Source: CAVOGJ01 sp963700865 (GTDB lineage Bacteria > Planctomycetota > Planctomycetia > Pirellulales > Pirellulaceae). From it: a stretch of 64,000 bases of DNA. The stretch lies in the NCBI GenBank assembly GCA_963700865.1, contig CAVOZC010000018.1, positions 1,612,001-1,676,000 of the forward strand. The letters run 5' to 3'. How positions within the stretch are numbered: the first letter of the stretch is position 1; each line of letters begins with the position of its first letter. The notes below the pieces were generated by a model, which ran no database searches, was not told the origin of the DNA, and saw only the letters and a program-made list of their open reading frames with translations. Below are positions 18,591 through 27,162 of this stretch, one piece after another. The position numbers were made by a program, and so were the translations under genes.

Positions 18591-19104
18591 CTCGTGCTCG
18601 TGCTCGTGCTCAGCGCAGCGGTGCTCGTGCTCGTAATCGAAAAGGAGGGGCGGTCATGGCGGATCAAATCTTCGATCATGAAAAACTCGATGTTTACGGT
18701 TTGTCCATCGAATACGCTGGCGAGACCTTTCGGATCGCGGAAACTCTATCCGGACTTCACCGGCACTCCCGCGATCAATGGTTGCGAGCAGCCCAGTCGA
18801 TTCCGCTCAACATTGCCGAGGGAAACGGCAAACGAATCCTCAAGGACGGTGCTCGTTTCTTCGATATTTCGCGCGGCTCGGCATTGGAATGCTCGGCAAT
18901 TCAGGACGTGCTGTTGATTTCGGGCGCGATCTCGAAAGAAACGAGCGATTCGATGAAAGCCAAACTGAAACGCATCGTGGCGATGTTGACTCGCCTGGCG
19001 ATGCGCTCGGACCGGGTATCAGCGTCATCAGCATGGTATGATGACGCTGCCATTGATTACGAGCACGAGCACGAGCACGAGCACCGCTGCGCTGAGCACG
19101 AGTG
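18591..19104. repeat. Inverted CTCGTG repeats flanking the four-helix-bundle gene
   Basis: A left arm of about 48 bp at 18591-18638 (CTCGTG units, then CTCAGCGCAGCGGTGCTCGT) is matched in inverse orientation at about 19054-19102. The right arm encodes the EHEHEHEH tail of the protein. A separate 10-bp stem hairpin (AGCGTCATCA...TGATGACGCT) sits at 19021-19048. The arrangement resembles a small mobile or excisable unit nested in the cassette. Confidence 0.7.
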
Positions 19105-19105
19105 A
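18656..19105 (+). CDS. Cassette 9: four-helix bundle protein (S23/IVP family)
   Basis: A 149-residue protein after AAGGAGGGG. FDHEKLDVYGLSIEYAGETF, then SRDQWLRAAQSIPLNIAEGN and FFDISRGSALECSAIQDVLL match the 23S rRNA intervening-sequence protein family, a homopentameric four-helix bundle with a basic face. The C-terminal tail (YEHEHEHEHRCAEHE) is a translation of the flanking repeat. Role unknown; relatives occur in rRNA insertions and as accessory proteins of diversity-generating retroelements. Confidence 0.85.
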   Translation: MADQIFDHEKLDVYGLSIEYAGETFRIAETLSGLHRHSRDQWLRAAQSIPLNIAEGNGKRILKDGARFFDISRGSALECSAIQDVLLISGAISKETSDSMKAKLKRIVAMLTRLAMRSDRVSASSAWYDDAAIDYEHEHEHEHRCAEHE

Positions 19106-19128
19106 TGGCCGCGTCAACTCACGATTCA

Positions 19129-19220
19129 GGCCAGAACAAACGGTTGCAGTGGAGCGGCGTAACCGGGCGTGTTCTGATGGAAAGTCAACTCACGCCGCCC
19201 ACTGAACCGTAGCGTTCTGG
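19129..19220 (+). other. attC 9
   Basis: R'' GGCCAGAAC, L'' ACGGTTGCAGTGGAGCGGCG, R' GTTCTGG at 19214. Confidence 0.8.
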
Positions 19221-19241
19221 CTTCCACTCAAAGTTCTGTCA

Positions 19242-19796
19242 TTGGTTGCTACATTGAGTGACGCACCGCAGTTCGCGACAAAGCGCCTGTTTCTGTGGAT
19301 GCTCTACTTTGCTACGTTCGCCGCATTTTTCTCGCTGCTTCCCGCGACACCAGTGTCGTTTAGCGTTGCGACATTGTCTGCCGTACTCTTCGTCGCCATT
19401 GACGTGAAGCTCAACAAGCGTTTTTGCGGCTGGCTTGGGATCTCATACTTCGCGTGCGCATTGTCCTATGTCGTGGCCATCGGATTTGTAACACTACAAC
19501 TTTTTCCGCCACCTGCGCCACCGAAACCACCACTGCCATTTTGGTCGGGCCTCTACCATTTGGTGTCGGGTGGCTTCATTCGCGAAATCGCTGAGGAAAT
19601 CGCTGCTGCCCTCGCACTGATCGTTCATTACTTGATGACGATCATCGCCTGCACACTTACAAGTACCGGGATCGCTCTCATTGACGCACGACGTCGCCGT
19701 GAAAGTAGATGGCTGTTGATCATGAACACGCCAGGGATTCTCTTGTCCGTTTACGTGATCGCCGCAATCGCCTACGATGAGACGATCGCCGCGTAA
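19242..19796 (+). CDS. Cassette 10: multi-pass membrane protein
   Basis: The 184-residue protein starts at TTG (MVATLSDAPQFATKRLFLW), 27 bp into the cassette. It has about five hydrophobic segments, including MLYFATFAAFFSLLPATPV and YFACALSYVVAIGFVTLQLF, and a Pro-rich loop (PPPAPPKPPLPFW). No family recognised. Confidence 0.6.
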   Translation: MVATLSDAPQFATKRLFLWMLYFATFAAFFSLLPATPVSFSVATLSAVLFVAIDVKLNKRFCGWLGISYFACALSYVVAIGFVTLQLFPPPAPPKPPLPFWSGLYHLVSGGFIREIAEEIAAALALIVHYLMTIIACTLTSTGIALIDARRRRESRWLLIMNTPGILLSVYVIAAIAYDETIAA

Positions 19797-19809
19797 GGGA
19801 TCGCGAGTC

Positions 19810-19901
19810 GCCAGAACCATGGGATGCAACGGAGCGGCGGTGGCAGGGTTTCTGGTGAGATCAAAGTCGATCCCGCCGCCCGCTGATCCCTACCGTTCTG
19901 C
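19810..19901 (+). other. attC 10
   Basis: R'' GCCAGAAC, L'' GGGATGCAACGGAGCGGCGG, R' GTTCTGC at 19895. Confidence 0.8.
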
Positions 19902-19925
19902 CATTGAAATTGAGACTAACTACCC

Positions 19926-20411
19926 ATGGCAAGAATCTACATCGAAACGACCGTAATCAGCTTCTACTTCAACGCTCGACCGGAGCCGGAGATGGTAGCT
20001 CGCCAAAACTGGACGCGTCGTTGGCTTGACGCGGCGCTGCTGACTTCCGACGAACTCGTCACCAGCGTTGCTGTCGAAGCCGAACTCAATGCCGGAGACT
20101 TCCCCCACAAATCGGACATGATCGAATTGGCATCGCGTTTTCCGCTGCTGGACATCAATGATGCGGTCATCGAAGCAGTCGAGGCTTACATCGCAAATCA
20201 CGTCATGCCAAATGATCCCGGTGGAGACGCATTCCATTTGGCTGCCGCTTCATTCCATCGGTGCGACTTTCTGGTCACCTGGAACTGCCAACACATTGCG
20301 AACGCTAACAAATTTGGGCACATTCGTCGCGTCAATGGTATACTGGGATTGGGTAATCCGGCACTGGTCACTCCGTTAGAACTCCTGAACGAAGAAACCG
20401 ACAATGGATAG
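19926..20411 (+). CDS. Cassette 11: PIN-domain toxin
   Basis: The 161-residue PIN protein has an N-terminal strand with acidic residue (ARIYIETTVISFYF), Glu in SVAVEAELNAGD, and GGDAFHLAAASFHRCDFLVT followed by WNCQHIANANK. These acidic positions form the metal site of PIN ribonucleases. Cassettes 15 and 19 carry paralogues with the same YIET start and NC-HIAN motif. It overlaps the downstream antitoxin-like gene by 8 bp, consistent with translational coupling. Target RNA unknown. Confidence 0.85.
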   Translation: MARIYIETTVISFYFNARPEPEMVARQNWTRRWLDAALLTSDELVTSVAVEAELNAGDFPHKSDMIELASRFPLLDINDAVIEAVEAYIANHVMPNDPGGDAFHLAAASFHRCDFLVTWNCQHIANANKFGHIRRVNGILGLGNPALVTPLELLNEETDNG

Positions 20412-20616
20412 CTACAGCGAAGTGCGACGTGTGCGCAAAGCGATGTCTGAAGCTGCGGGGCATGATGTGCGAAAACTTGCTGCGATGTTCAACGCACACA
20501 GAGGGGAGGTTGCTGATCGGATCATCGACCCCGGCACGAAGGCAGAACAATGCGATGCACACGGAGCCGCCGACAGCGCGGCCTCAAATGGAGAGTCTTC
20601 TTCGGCGGCCCAGTGA
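20404..20616 (+). CDS. Cassette 11: antitoxin-like protein
   Basis: 70 codons starting MDSYSEVRRVRKAMSEAAGH, DVRKLAAMFNAHRGEVADRI: a basic helix followed by the short helical pattern seen in the small proteins after the other two PIN genes. The frame enters the attC, so the last 20 residues come from the recombination site. Inferred to be the partner antitoxin from position, size and coupling. Confidence 0.65.
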   Translation: MDSYSEVRRVRKAMSEAAGHDVRKLAAMFNAHRGEVADRIIDPGTKAEQCDAHGAADSAASNGESSSAAQ

Positions 20617-20631
20617 TGCCAGTCGTTCTGC
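20541..20631 (+). other. attC 11
   Basis: R'' GGCAGAAC, L'' GCGATGCACACGGAGCCGCC, R' GTTCTGC at 20625. Confidence 0.8.
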
Positions 20632-20642
20632 CTCATAGCCCG

Positions 20643-21770
20643 ATGGTCACTCGCGAATCATTCGTCGAAACTCTCATGCGAGTCAAAGACGTCAATGGTC
20701 ACTACGCGTTTATTGAATCGTGCGTTAAGCGAGGTGACCTCGACACCCTTCGCGATCTCTTCGTCCGAACGCGCGAACAATGCTCCTTCGGACCTTCTGA
20801 TTGGGCACCACGCGCCGCATGTGAAAGGATCGTAGACGCCTTCGCATTAACTGCGGGCTGCGACAATGCAATTGCGGTGCTCGAACTCACTCAAATCGCC
20901 CTGGACCTAGGGAATTCGCCGCACCGTCGCCTCGCCGCGGTGATTTCAAAACTCGTCGCTGCCCAATCCGCCCAAGTAATCGACAGACTGCTTGACAACG
21001 AAATCGAACTCGAATCAAACGCTTTGATCCTGCACGAGGCCGTTGCTAGGGGCAAGGTTTCTTCGAGCTCCACAGCCGCGCAGAAAGCTGCGCAGCGACT
21101 TGCATCACACGGTCATGCACTGTCAGTATTGCCACTAAGGTTGCTCGACCTTGAATCTGAATTGATCTTGCCGAACTACGCGATTGGATCGTCAGGTACT
21201 GCGATTCCGTTTGGCCCGTTTCACGACAAAATGAACAATGGATTCGCCACGATTGACGGTGAGGCGATGGTTACCGAGACAACAACGCACGGTAGAGCGA
21301 TGCGAATCTGCGCCGCCGTCAAGAACTGGCAAGATGAATCAAATGGACAAGTCGAAGCCCGCACATTCAGTGTACGTAATGCAACATTGTTGGCCGAGAT
21401 TCCTCCGCTCTTGGCAGATCTGGGCTTAGACTCAATTAGGCCTTCCGACTCCGGTATTTTTCACACCGAAGTGTCTGTCAATGATGTTTTCACGGTATTG
21501 TTTTCTGCTGCGTCGACGGGTGGCGCCTACAACTACGGCGAATTCGCCGCCTACGGAAGGCTGTCTGCTTGGAGATCGCTTTCCGGTTTAGTCGGCTGCG
21601 ATGAGAGTTCTCCAATCGACGACATTGCACTTCGTGCCGCAGAATGCGGTTGGTGCCTGTTTGGTTCCTCAAGCGATTGGTATTATCAAGTCGCATGGGA
21701 CATTGGGATCGCATGTGCAAATACGACTAGCGACGAGCTTGCGATTCTCGCCGCAACCGACACTGATTGA
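20643..21770 (+). CDS. Cassette 12: DUF6183-like protein
   Basis: The 375-residue soluble protein starts MVTRESFVETLMRVKDVNGH. The N-terminal two thirds are helical repeats. The C-terminal part has AASTGGAYNYGEFAAYGRLS with AWRSLSGLVGC and WYYQVAWDIGIACANT, the pattern I associate with DUF6183 proteins. Function unknown. It is one of the longest intact cassette genes; it starts 17 bp into the cassette and stops directly before R''. Confidence 0.65.
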   Translation: MVTRESFVETLMRVKDVNGHYAFIESCVKRGDLDTLRDLFVRTREQCSFGPSDWAPRAACERIVDAFALTAGCDNAIAVLELTQIALDLGNSPHRRLAAVISKLVAAQSAQVIDRLLDNEIELESNALILHEAVARGKVSSSSTAAQKAAQRLASHGHALSVLPLRLLDLESELILPNYAIGSSGTAIPFGPFHDKMNNGFATIDGEAMVTETTTHGRAMRICAAVKNWQDESNGQVEARTFSVRNATLLAEIPPLLADLGLDSIRPSDSGIFHTEVSVNDVFTVLFSAASTGGAYNYGEFAAYGRLSAWRSLSGLVGCDESSPIDDIALRAAECGWCLFGSSSDWYYQVAWDIGIACANTTSDELAILAATDTD

Positions 21771-21856
<86 letters not shown>

Positions 21857-21862
<6 letters not shown>

Positions 21863-22456
21863 GGCTGCATCCCTTCTCATCAGAATCTGGGGTTGTCAAT
21901 TATGGCTCGCGGCTGAGAAAGTCGACGAATTGCTCGGGGCCTCTGACACGCGTTCTTCTCATCGCGCGACGATGCCCCGAGTGGCGACCGTAGCTGAAAA
22001 CCACGAAGCACACGAAGGCCACGAAGGACTCTGTTTAGCGAGGACTCCATCGACCACGGTCAAGGGGCGGGCCGTTCCAGTCGCTGGCGTATGACGCTGA
22101 GAAACTCGACCGCGCCGTTGGTCGGTCACTTCGTGCCCTTCGTGTGCTTCGTGGTTCGCCCGCCTGGTCAACCAGCTTGCCAGTAACGGTGTGGCGAAAG
22201 TAGTGACCGTTGTTACCCGCCTGTGAAGAACACTTAGGCGAGAGCACCATAACCTTGTCGCCAGAGGGACATCGCGAGATACTCGTGGTGCCATGGCCTC
22301 GGCGATGTAACCGTGAATCACCCAGTGGGACCAGGTACCGCCAACCACGCAGGACCACGCGTCCGGCCACCTAACCACCGGATGAACGCGAGCCGGAATT
22401 GCCGGTCTGACTCGCTTCGCTCGGATCATCGGTGGCCGGCCGCGTTATCCTGGTCG
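21857..22456 (+). repeat. Cassette 13: repeated non-coding cassette with CACGAAG inverted repeats, copy 1
   Basis: A 600-bp cassette starting TTAGGTGGCTGCATCCCTTC. A near-identical copy lies at 41686-42277. Open frames contain the HEAHEGHE artefact of the CACGAAG repeat, and indels between the two copies break them. CCACGAAGCACACGAAGG near 22001 is matched in inverse orientation about 100 bp downstream (CCTTCGTGTGCTTCGTGG). Copy 2 lacks part of one arm. No gene supported. Confidence 0.7.
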
Positions 22457-22462
22457 TTCGGC
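22367..22462 (+). other. attC 13
   Basis: R'' CCACCTAAC, L'' CGGATGAACGCGAGCCGG, R' GTTCGGC at 22456. Confidence 0.8.
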
Positions 22463-22474
22463 CATGGAGATCGG

Positions 22475-22804
22475 ATGCCGTATCCTGATGCTGAACATGC
22501 GATAGTGACCGAGGCGAAAGTCCGCGACTATCTTCTGAATCCGAACCATCCGGTTGGCGGCCCGAAGGCAGCATGGTTTGCATCCATCGGCTACACAAGC
22601 GATCACTGGCACGACTTGGCTGACGACTTATTATATCTCGCTCGAACGGCTGTTGACTTCGTAGCCAAGCCTTCCCCGTTTGGTGTAAAATACGAAGTGT
22701 CGGGGAGACTTGGACGACCCGGATATCGCCCGGCCGATGTTGTAACGGTCTGGATTGTTGAAGAAAACAGCTCGCCAAGGCTTATTACTGCTTACCCTGG
22801 ATGA
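22475..22804 (+). CDS. Cassette 14: DUF6883 protein (toxin-like)
   Basis: The 109-residue protein starts MPYPDAEHAIVTEAKVRDYL and contains NPNHPVGGPKAAWFASIGYT and GYRPADVVTVWIVEE, ending RLITAYPG. This matches the small DUF6883 family, which I know mainly as polymorphic-toxin C-terminal domains and from stand-alone pairs with DUF4926. Its stop overlaps the DUF4926 start (ATGATG). A toxin/immunity or toxin/antitoxin role is inferred, not shown. Confidence 0.75.
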   Translation: MPYPDAEHAIVTEAKVRDYLLNPNHPVGGPKAAWFASIGYTSDHWHDLADDLLYLARTAVDFVAKPSPFGVKYEVSGRLGRPGYRPADVVTVWIVEENSSPRLITAYPG

Positions 22805-23049
22805 TGACAATGCTGGCTGAACACTCGATCGTTGTTCTTGAATCTGACATGCCCGATGCGGGGCTCCACGCGGGTGATGTGGGCGCGATCGTTCATGTGC
22901 ACGGACAAGGCAATGCGTATGAAGTCGAGTTCGTAGATGGGGACGGGACAACGATTGCGCTGATGACATTGGATTCCAGTCAGGTGCGTCCGATCGGGCC
23001 AGGCGAACTACTTCACACGCGGCCGAGATCTGGCCGAACAAAGCGATGA
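22801..23049 (+). CDS. Cassette 14: DUF4926 protein (likely partner of DUF6883)
   Basis: 82 codons, with AEHSIVVLESDMPDAGLHAG, DVGAIVHVHGQGNAYEVEF and a TIALMTLDSSQVRPI end: the small SH3-like DUF4926 fold. The last ten residues lie in the attC. It overlaps the DUF6883 gene by 4 bp. Presumed antidote. Confidence 0.75.
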   Translation: MMTMLAEHSIVVLESDMPDAGLHAGDVGAIVHVHGQGNAYEVEFVDGDGTTIALMTLDSSQVRPIGPGELLHTRPRSGRTKR

Positions 23050-23117
23050 ACCGGAGCGGTAACGCGCGTGCTCGGATCGAAGACTAAATCACCGCCCGGT
23101 TATCGCGGGCGTTCGCT
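23032..23117 (+). other. attC 14
   Basis: R'' GGCCGAAC, L'' GCGATGAACCGGAGCGG, R' GTTCGCT at 23111. Confidence 0.8.
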
Positions 23118-23133
23118 GCGATAGAATGGTGCG

Positions 23134-23619
23134 ATGGAAACTGTCTACATCGAAACGTCTATCGTAAGCCACGCCACAGCGTGGCCAAGCCCAGACCCGG
23201 CCACTGCGGTTCTCCAGGATCAAGCCAAACGCTGGATGAATGAACAGCGTTCCCTCTACGACGTCGTGACTTCGCAGTTGGTCCTCGACGAGTCTGCCAT
23301 GGGTGACGCCGATGCCGCTGCTAGACGGTTGAAGATGCTTGACGGGATTCCCGTTTTACCTGCATATCCCGACGCCGACACTGTTGCTGACGAAATCATC
23401 AGCCGATCCATGATGCCGGCATCTGCAAGAATCGACGCCCTTCATGTGGCCTTGGCTGCCTTGGCCGGCGTACAATATCTGTTGACGCAAAACTGCAAAC
23501 ACATCGCCAATGCTCACGAGCTTCCTCGGCTGTACCGGCTGCTCGATGAACTAGGCTTGTCGGGAATGCTGATATGCACGCCGATCGAATTCCTCGGGGG
23601 AAATGACGATGACTCGTAA
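23134..23619 (+). CDS. Cassette 15: PIN-domain toxin
   Basis: 161 residues, paralogue of the cassette 11 protein: METVYIETSIVSHATAW at the start, SQLVLDESAMGDADAA in the middle, RIDALHVALAALAGVQYLLT and QNCKHIANAHEL at the end, finishing with CTPIEFLGG. PIN ribonuclease acidic residues are present. It overlaps the next gene by 17 bp. The start lies 22 bp after the cassette boundary. Confidence 0.85.
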   Translation: METVYIETSIVSHATAWPSPDPATAVLQDQAKRWMNEQRSLYDVVTSQLVLDESAMGDADAAARRLKMLDGIPVLPAYPDADTVADEIISRSMMPASARIDALHVALAALAGVQYLLTQNCKHIANAHELPRLYRLLDELGLSGMLICTPIEFLGGNDDDS

Positions 23620-23833
23620 TGCCATACTCGACGAGCTTCACGCGGCACGCCGAAAGCTCCTTGCAGATTACAATGGCGATACCGCCGCGTACCTGCGAGA
23701 TGCACAAACCAGGCTAGAAGCATCTGGCCGACCGATCGCCGACCGCAAGCAGCGAACAATCCGATGCACCGGAGCGGCGAAGTCTGGCGAATTAGCAGTG
23801 GAGAATCACTCGTCGCCGCCCGGTGATCGGTGA
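23603..23833 (+). CDS. Cassette 15: antitoxin-like protein
   Basis: 76 codons, of which about 50 precede the attC: MTRNAILDELHAARRKLLAD then YNGDTAAYLRDAQTRLEASG. This is similar to the cassette 19 partner (IEEIHRTREQLAEKFGGDIK). Translationally coupled to the PIN gene. Inferred antitoxin. Confidence 0.7.
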   Translation: MTMTRNAILDELHAARRKLLADYNGDTAAYLRDAQTRLEASGRPIADRKQRTIRCTGAAKSGELAVENHSSPPGDR

Positions 23834-23841
23834 CGTTCTGC
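23749..23841 (+). other. attC 15
   Basis: R'' GCAGCGAAC, L'' CCGATGCACCGGAGCGGCG, R' GTTCTGC at 23835. Confidence 0.8.
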
Positions 23842-23921
23842 GTTCAAATGAATCCATTACAGAAGACGTCGCGTCGCGATACATGATCGAGCGACAAGCG
23901 ACTATCATTTAAAGGTGCAAA

Positions 23922-24158
23922 ATGAGTTGGAGGGCAGGCAGTAAGCTGTTCATCGAAATCTGGCCGTTCATCCAGTCGAACATCCCTGATCGTGAGCATC
24001 GCATTGATTTCATCGGGAATTTGCTAAAGCTGATGGTCCGGGACGACATGGACCCGTTCGATGTGGAAGACATTCATCCAGATGTACGGGCGGCAATGCG
24101 TCTTGTTGGCATTGAGATTTCCGATCCGGACAGCTACGACGATGATGAAAGTAATTAA
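23922..24158 (+). CDS. Cassette 16: small hypothetical protein
   Basis: 78 residues, MSWRAGSKLFIEIWPFIQSN, acidic at the C-terminus (DPDSYDDDESN). Probably soluble and helical. A further open frame after 24207 runs into the attC without a ribosome site and is not called. Family not recognised; small acidic cassette proteins are often immunity or anti-phage accessory proteins, but nothing here shows that. Confidence 0.6.
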   Translation: MSWRAGSKLFIEIWPFIQSNIPDREHRIDFIGNLLKLMVRDDMDPFDVEDIHPDVRAAMRLVGIEISDPDSYDDDESN

Positions 24159-24288
24159 CACCGAAATCATCAAACCGCCCATGCTGATGGTGTCCGTTCA
24201 TTTCGCATGCTGACCGATGCCACCGTTAATACAACAAGACGAACCGCAATTATCGTGATGCCGCAGAATGCGTTGGACATCCACCTAC

Positions 24289-24381
24289 ACGCAGAACAAA
24301 GCGATGAACCGAAGTCGCGGAGCCGAGCGACTTTGAAATGGAAAATCAACCCCCGCGACTCGGTTATCGCGGTCGTTCTGT
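24289..24381 (+). other. attC 16
   Basis: R'' ACGCAGAAC, L'' GCGATGAACCGAAGTCGCGG, R' GTTCTGT at 24375. Confidence 0.8.
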
Positions 24382-24880
24382 CTGAAAAGTGCGCGGTGGT
24401 TGCATGGATGGGCGTGTTTTCAATTGATGGATCGTTGGTTGCACGTTGCGGCGGCAATGAACCACTCGCGCGTGAGTGTGTCGCCGATGGTCCGCTGCGG
24501 AGATGCGGCATTGCTTCGAATCGGAATGCGCGGCGAATTTCGTAGTCCAATTTTTCGTTCTATCGGTCTGTTCCTTCGGCAAAGATGAATCGTCGCAGCA
24601 TTTGCGCGGTCTGAGTCTCTCACGGAGGCGCGGAGCACACGGAGGGAGTTGTCGATTTTCTCCGTGAGCCCCGTGACTCCGTGAGATCAAATGCAGACGT
24701 GTTGGCCGCAAACACTTGGTGCACGGCAACCCGAGTCGGTATGATGACTGGGTGAAGCGAGCCCCGAGGTCATCGTGTTTGCCGCTTCAAAACAGACAGA
24801 ACGACGAAATGCACGGGAGCAACGGGTCGCGCGTTTCGGTACTTGTTGACTCCAACTCCGTTGCCCCGTGATTTCACACG
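24376..24880 (+). repeat. Cassette 17: repeated non-coding cassette, copy b
   Basis: 505 bp, the same unit as cassette 4 with a short deletion near 24443 that changes the downstream frames. Hairpin arms have CACGGAGGCGCGGAGC variants and the promoter-like hexamer is TATGAT. The next cassette's gene is in reverse orientation, so an outward promoter here would produce antisense RNA. Confidence 0.75.
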
Positions 24881-24886
24881 TTCGCC
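24793..24886 (+). other. attC 17
   Basis: R'' CAGACAGAAC, L'' AATGCACGGGAGCAACGG, R' GTTCGCC at 24880. Confidence 0.8.
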
Positions 24887-24887
24887 C

Positions 24888-25472
24888 CTATACCTCATCC
24901 TTGACCTGGAGCCAAATGGATCGGGCTCCTTCGATGAGTCCTTGCGCGAACGCGCGGTCTTCGAAGAGTTCACGTTGATTCGCAACTGCAAACATCGACT
25001 CGCGCACCGGATCCCATGACGTTTGATTCTTCTTTTGAAGTCGCTTGAGTTCGGCCATTGACAACTTCGTGATGTCCACTCGATTGAATGGATGACCGGG
25101 ACCTAGCATCCAAATCATCAATTGTACGGCACGCGGTTTGTCGCCCCAGCGATCCGACAGGTACGGTTCCGATCCCATCGGATCTAGGTTTGCGAGCCGC
25201 TTCAATTCTTCATATTCCGCGTACTCACGCGCCCACAATTCTCCAGCTTCTTTGCCCTTCGCGTACGGCGAGTCATCGCTCTGGTTCTTCGATTGTCTCA
25301 AACGGTTTACGACGTTGTCCAATTTGGTTTGCTTCTGTTCGGCGTTTCTTCGCTTCAACTCGACTTGGAATGCGTTTGACGCAACCTGCGACCAATTCAC
25401 CTCGGCAGTCTTGGCCATTTCTACGGCAATCTCTGCGGGCACCGTGATGGTTTTTCTTACAAATTCGGCCAT
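24888..25472 (-). CDS. Cassette 18: hypothetical protein encoded against the array
   Basis: The 194-residue soluble protein starts MAEFVRKTITVPAEIAVEMA, which reads like a ribbon-helix-helix beta strand and helix, so DNA binding is possible. A Lys/Glu-rich helical middle (VELKRRNAEQKQTKLDNVVN) and a C-terminal helix follow. It is transcribed opposite to most cassettes and needs its own promoter. Cassette start TTCGCCCC has no matching R'' left at the far end. Confidence 0.6.
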   Translation of the reverse strand: MAEFVRKTITVPAEIAVEMAKTAEVNWSQVASNAFQVELKRRNAEQKQTKLDNVVNRLRQSKNQSDDSPYAKGKEAGELWAREYAEYEELKRLANLDPMGSEPYLSDRWGDKPRAVQLMIWMLGPGHPFNRVDITKLSMAELKRLQKKNQTSWDPVRESMFAVANQRELFEDRAFAQGLIEGARSIWLQVKDEV

Positions 25473-25530
25473 TTAATCCCCTTGCACAGAATGCCAGCGT
25501 TCAGTTTCCTCACAATACGTACCGGATGCA

Positions 25531-25616
25531 TACTCGTCAATTAGTGGAGTGGCGGCGGCCAACGGATTTGAAATGGAAACCTTCCTCTCGCCACCCGGCG
25601 ACGGCGGTCTTTCGCC
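25531..25616 (+). other. attC 18, degenerate
   Basis: Only TGGAGTGGCGGCGG and CGCCACCCGGCGACGG are recognisable. The R'' box is lost and the core reads TCT^TTCG instead of G^TTCG. TTCGCCGAC still pairs with the R'' of cassette 19, marking where that cassette began. Confidence 0.5.
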
Positions 25617-25631
25617 GACTTAATCGGACTA

Positions 25632-26109
25632 ATGCCTCTACATCGAAACATCGATCATTAGTTACCTACGGCAGCGTCCGAGCACTCAAGTGGTCACTGC
25701 GGCCCGCCAGATTCTTACCCACCAGTGGTGGAATCATGAACGAACCAGCTACGAGTTGGTGACGTCTCAATATGTCATTGATGAAGCGTCCGACGGCGAT
25801 CCGACACTCGCGGAAGAACGACTGGAATGTCTGGACGGCATACCGCTGCTTCCTGCCGATCCAGACGTCGAAATAATCGCCAACGAGATCATGGCACGCG
25901 CAATTCTTCCGCCCAAAGCAGTATTCGACGCGCTTCACATCGCGATCACGGCACACCATCGTGTAGAATATCTGCTTACGTGGAATTGCCGTCACATAGC
26001 AAATGCAAAGATTCTGCCGAGAATCCATTCCGTGCTGAATGATTTGTCGGTGCCCATTCCGATCATATGCACCCCAGAGGAGATGGTTGAAGATGATCCA
26101 GCAAACTGA
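25632..26109 (+). pseudogene. Cassette 19: PIN-domain toxin with broken start
   Basis: From codon 3 the protein is a third PIN paralogue: YIETSIISYLRQRPSTQVVT, SQYVIDEASDGDPTLAEERL, VFDALHIAITAHHRVEYLLT and WNCRHIANAK. The ATG at 25632 is one base out of frame with YIETS, and the frame of YIETS has a stop directly upstream. The toxin is either inactivated by a one-base loss, mis-sequenced, or starts at the GTG at 25690 without the first catalytic acid. The antitoxin gene is intact. Confidence 0.6.
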
Positions 26110-26293
26110 TGTCGACACGACGATCGAAGAGATCCACCGAACACGTGAACAACTCGCTGAAAAATTCGGAGGCGACATCAAGGCGATTCTCGCGGATGCT
26201 CGACGGCGACAAGCTGAGTCGGGACGTCCAATCTGGCGCGGAACGTCGGCGAACAAAGCCGTGAACCGGAGCGGCGAATCGGGCGAAAACTGA
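26093..26293 (+). CDS. Cassette 19: antitoxin-like protein
   Basis: 66 codons, MIQQTDVDTTIEEIHRTREQ with LAEKFGGDIKAILADARRRQ: the same pattern as the cassette 15 partner. It overlaps the PIN frame by 17 bp, like that pair. The last 16 residues lie in the attC. Inferred antitoxin. Confidence 0.7.
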   Translation: MIQQTDVDTTIEEIHRTREQLAEKFGGDIKAILADARRRQAESGRPIWRGTSANKAVNRSGESGEN

Positions 26294-26337
26294 ACGGACA
26301 ATTTTTCGTCGCCGCCCGGTGACGGCAGGCGTTCGAT
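26245..26337 (+). other. attC 19
   Basis: R'' GTCGGCGAAC, L'' GCCGTGAACCGGAGCGGCG, R' GTTCGAT at 26331. Confidence 0.8.
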
Positions 26338-26411
26338 GGCCGAGGTTTCGCCGTGACATTTCAACTGAAAACCGGCCGTTGTATCATGGGGCTATCAGGA
26401 GGGAGGCAATC

Positions 26412-27062
26412 ATGCGAATCGAATTGCGAGTCATGTTCGTCGTTCCGGTGCTGCTCGTTAGTACGTCCATCGCCCATGCGCAGCTGATTGACCTGAACCA
26501 AAGTCAGCACATCGAATTGGGCGACATCGGCAGCGATGGACAGTCTGGACGCCAGCTACACGTAAGAGAATTGCTGGCTTCGGAGGTTGGGAGGGACTGG
26601 GTGTTTTTTCCACCGCATCTGCAGCTGCCGAACGTGTTTCCTGACCCGCCACCGCCGTCCCCTGCTCAAGATAGCCTCTACCTTACTGACATGATGTCCC
26701 TCGTCCTGGTGATCCCCCAACTTCAGCACAAGCCCGCGCTGGGTATGATTGATGCCCAATACCACTTGAATGGCAGTACGCTAACCATTGATGCGTCGCT
26801 TCACACTGGCTCCGGCTTTACCCACACGATCTACGGCCCCCACGAGTTTCTCTTGCCGATTGGACAACTGCCCGCAGGTGATTATTGACTCGATTTCAAC
26901 TTAACGACGACTACTGACTTTTCTGACGCCGTCGTCACGATGTCCGGATTCATGGACTTCCACGTGAACGCCGTCCCAGAACCATCGAGCATATCTGCCG
27001 TGCTTATGGCGCTGGCAACGTTTGTCTGCAGGCTTCGTCGTCGCAACGGACAGGCCATCTAA
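26412..27062 (+). pseudogene. Cassette 20: PEP-CTERM protein with in-frame stop
   Basis: A strong ribosome site (AGGAGGGAGG) and signal peptide (VPVLLVSTSIAHAQ) start a secreted beta-rich protein. TGA at 26886 stops it after PAGDY, but the same frame continues LDFNLTTTTDFSDAVVTMSG and ends in a complete PEP-CTERM sorting signal (VNAVPEPSSISAVLMALATF, then RLRRRNG). One nonsense change (for example CGA to TGA) explains this. The second stop lies in the R'' box. Confidence 0.75.
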
Positions 27063-27147
27063 CCATGCCGTTAACCGGAGCGGCGAAGTCGGGCGGATTC
27101 GCAATGGACAATTCTTCGTCGCCGCCCGGTTACGGCGGTCGTTATGT
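27055..27147 (+). other. attC 20
   Basis: R'' CCATCTAAC, an imperfect match to the cassette start; L'' GCCGTTAACCGGAGCGGCG; R' GTTATGT at 27141. Confidence 0.75.
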
Positions 27148-27162
27148 CGCTAGAAGGAGAGC

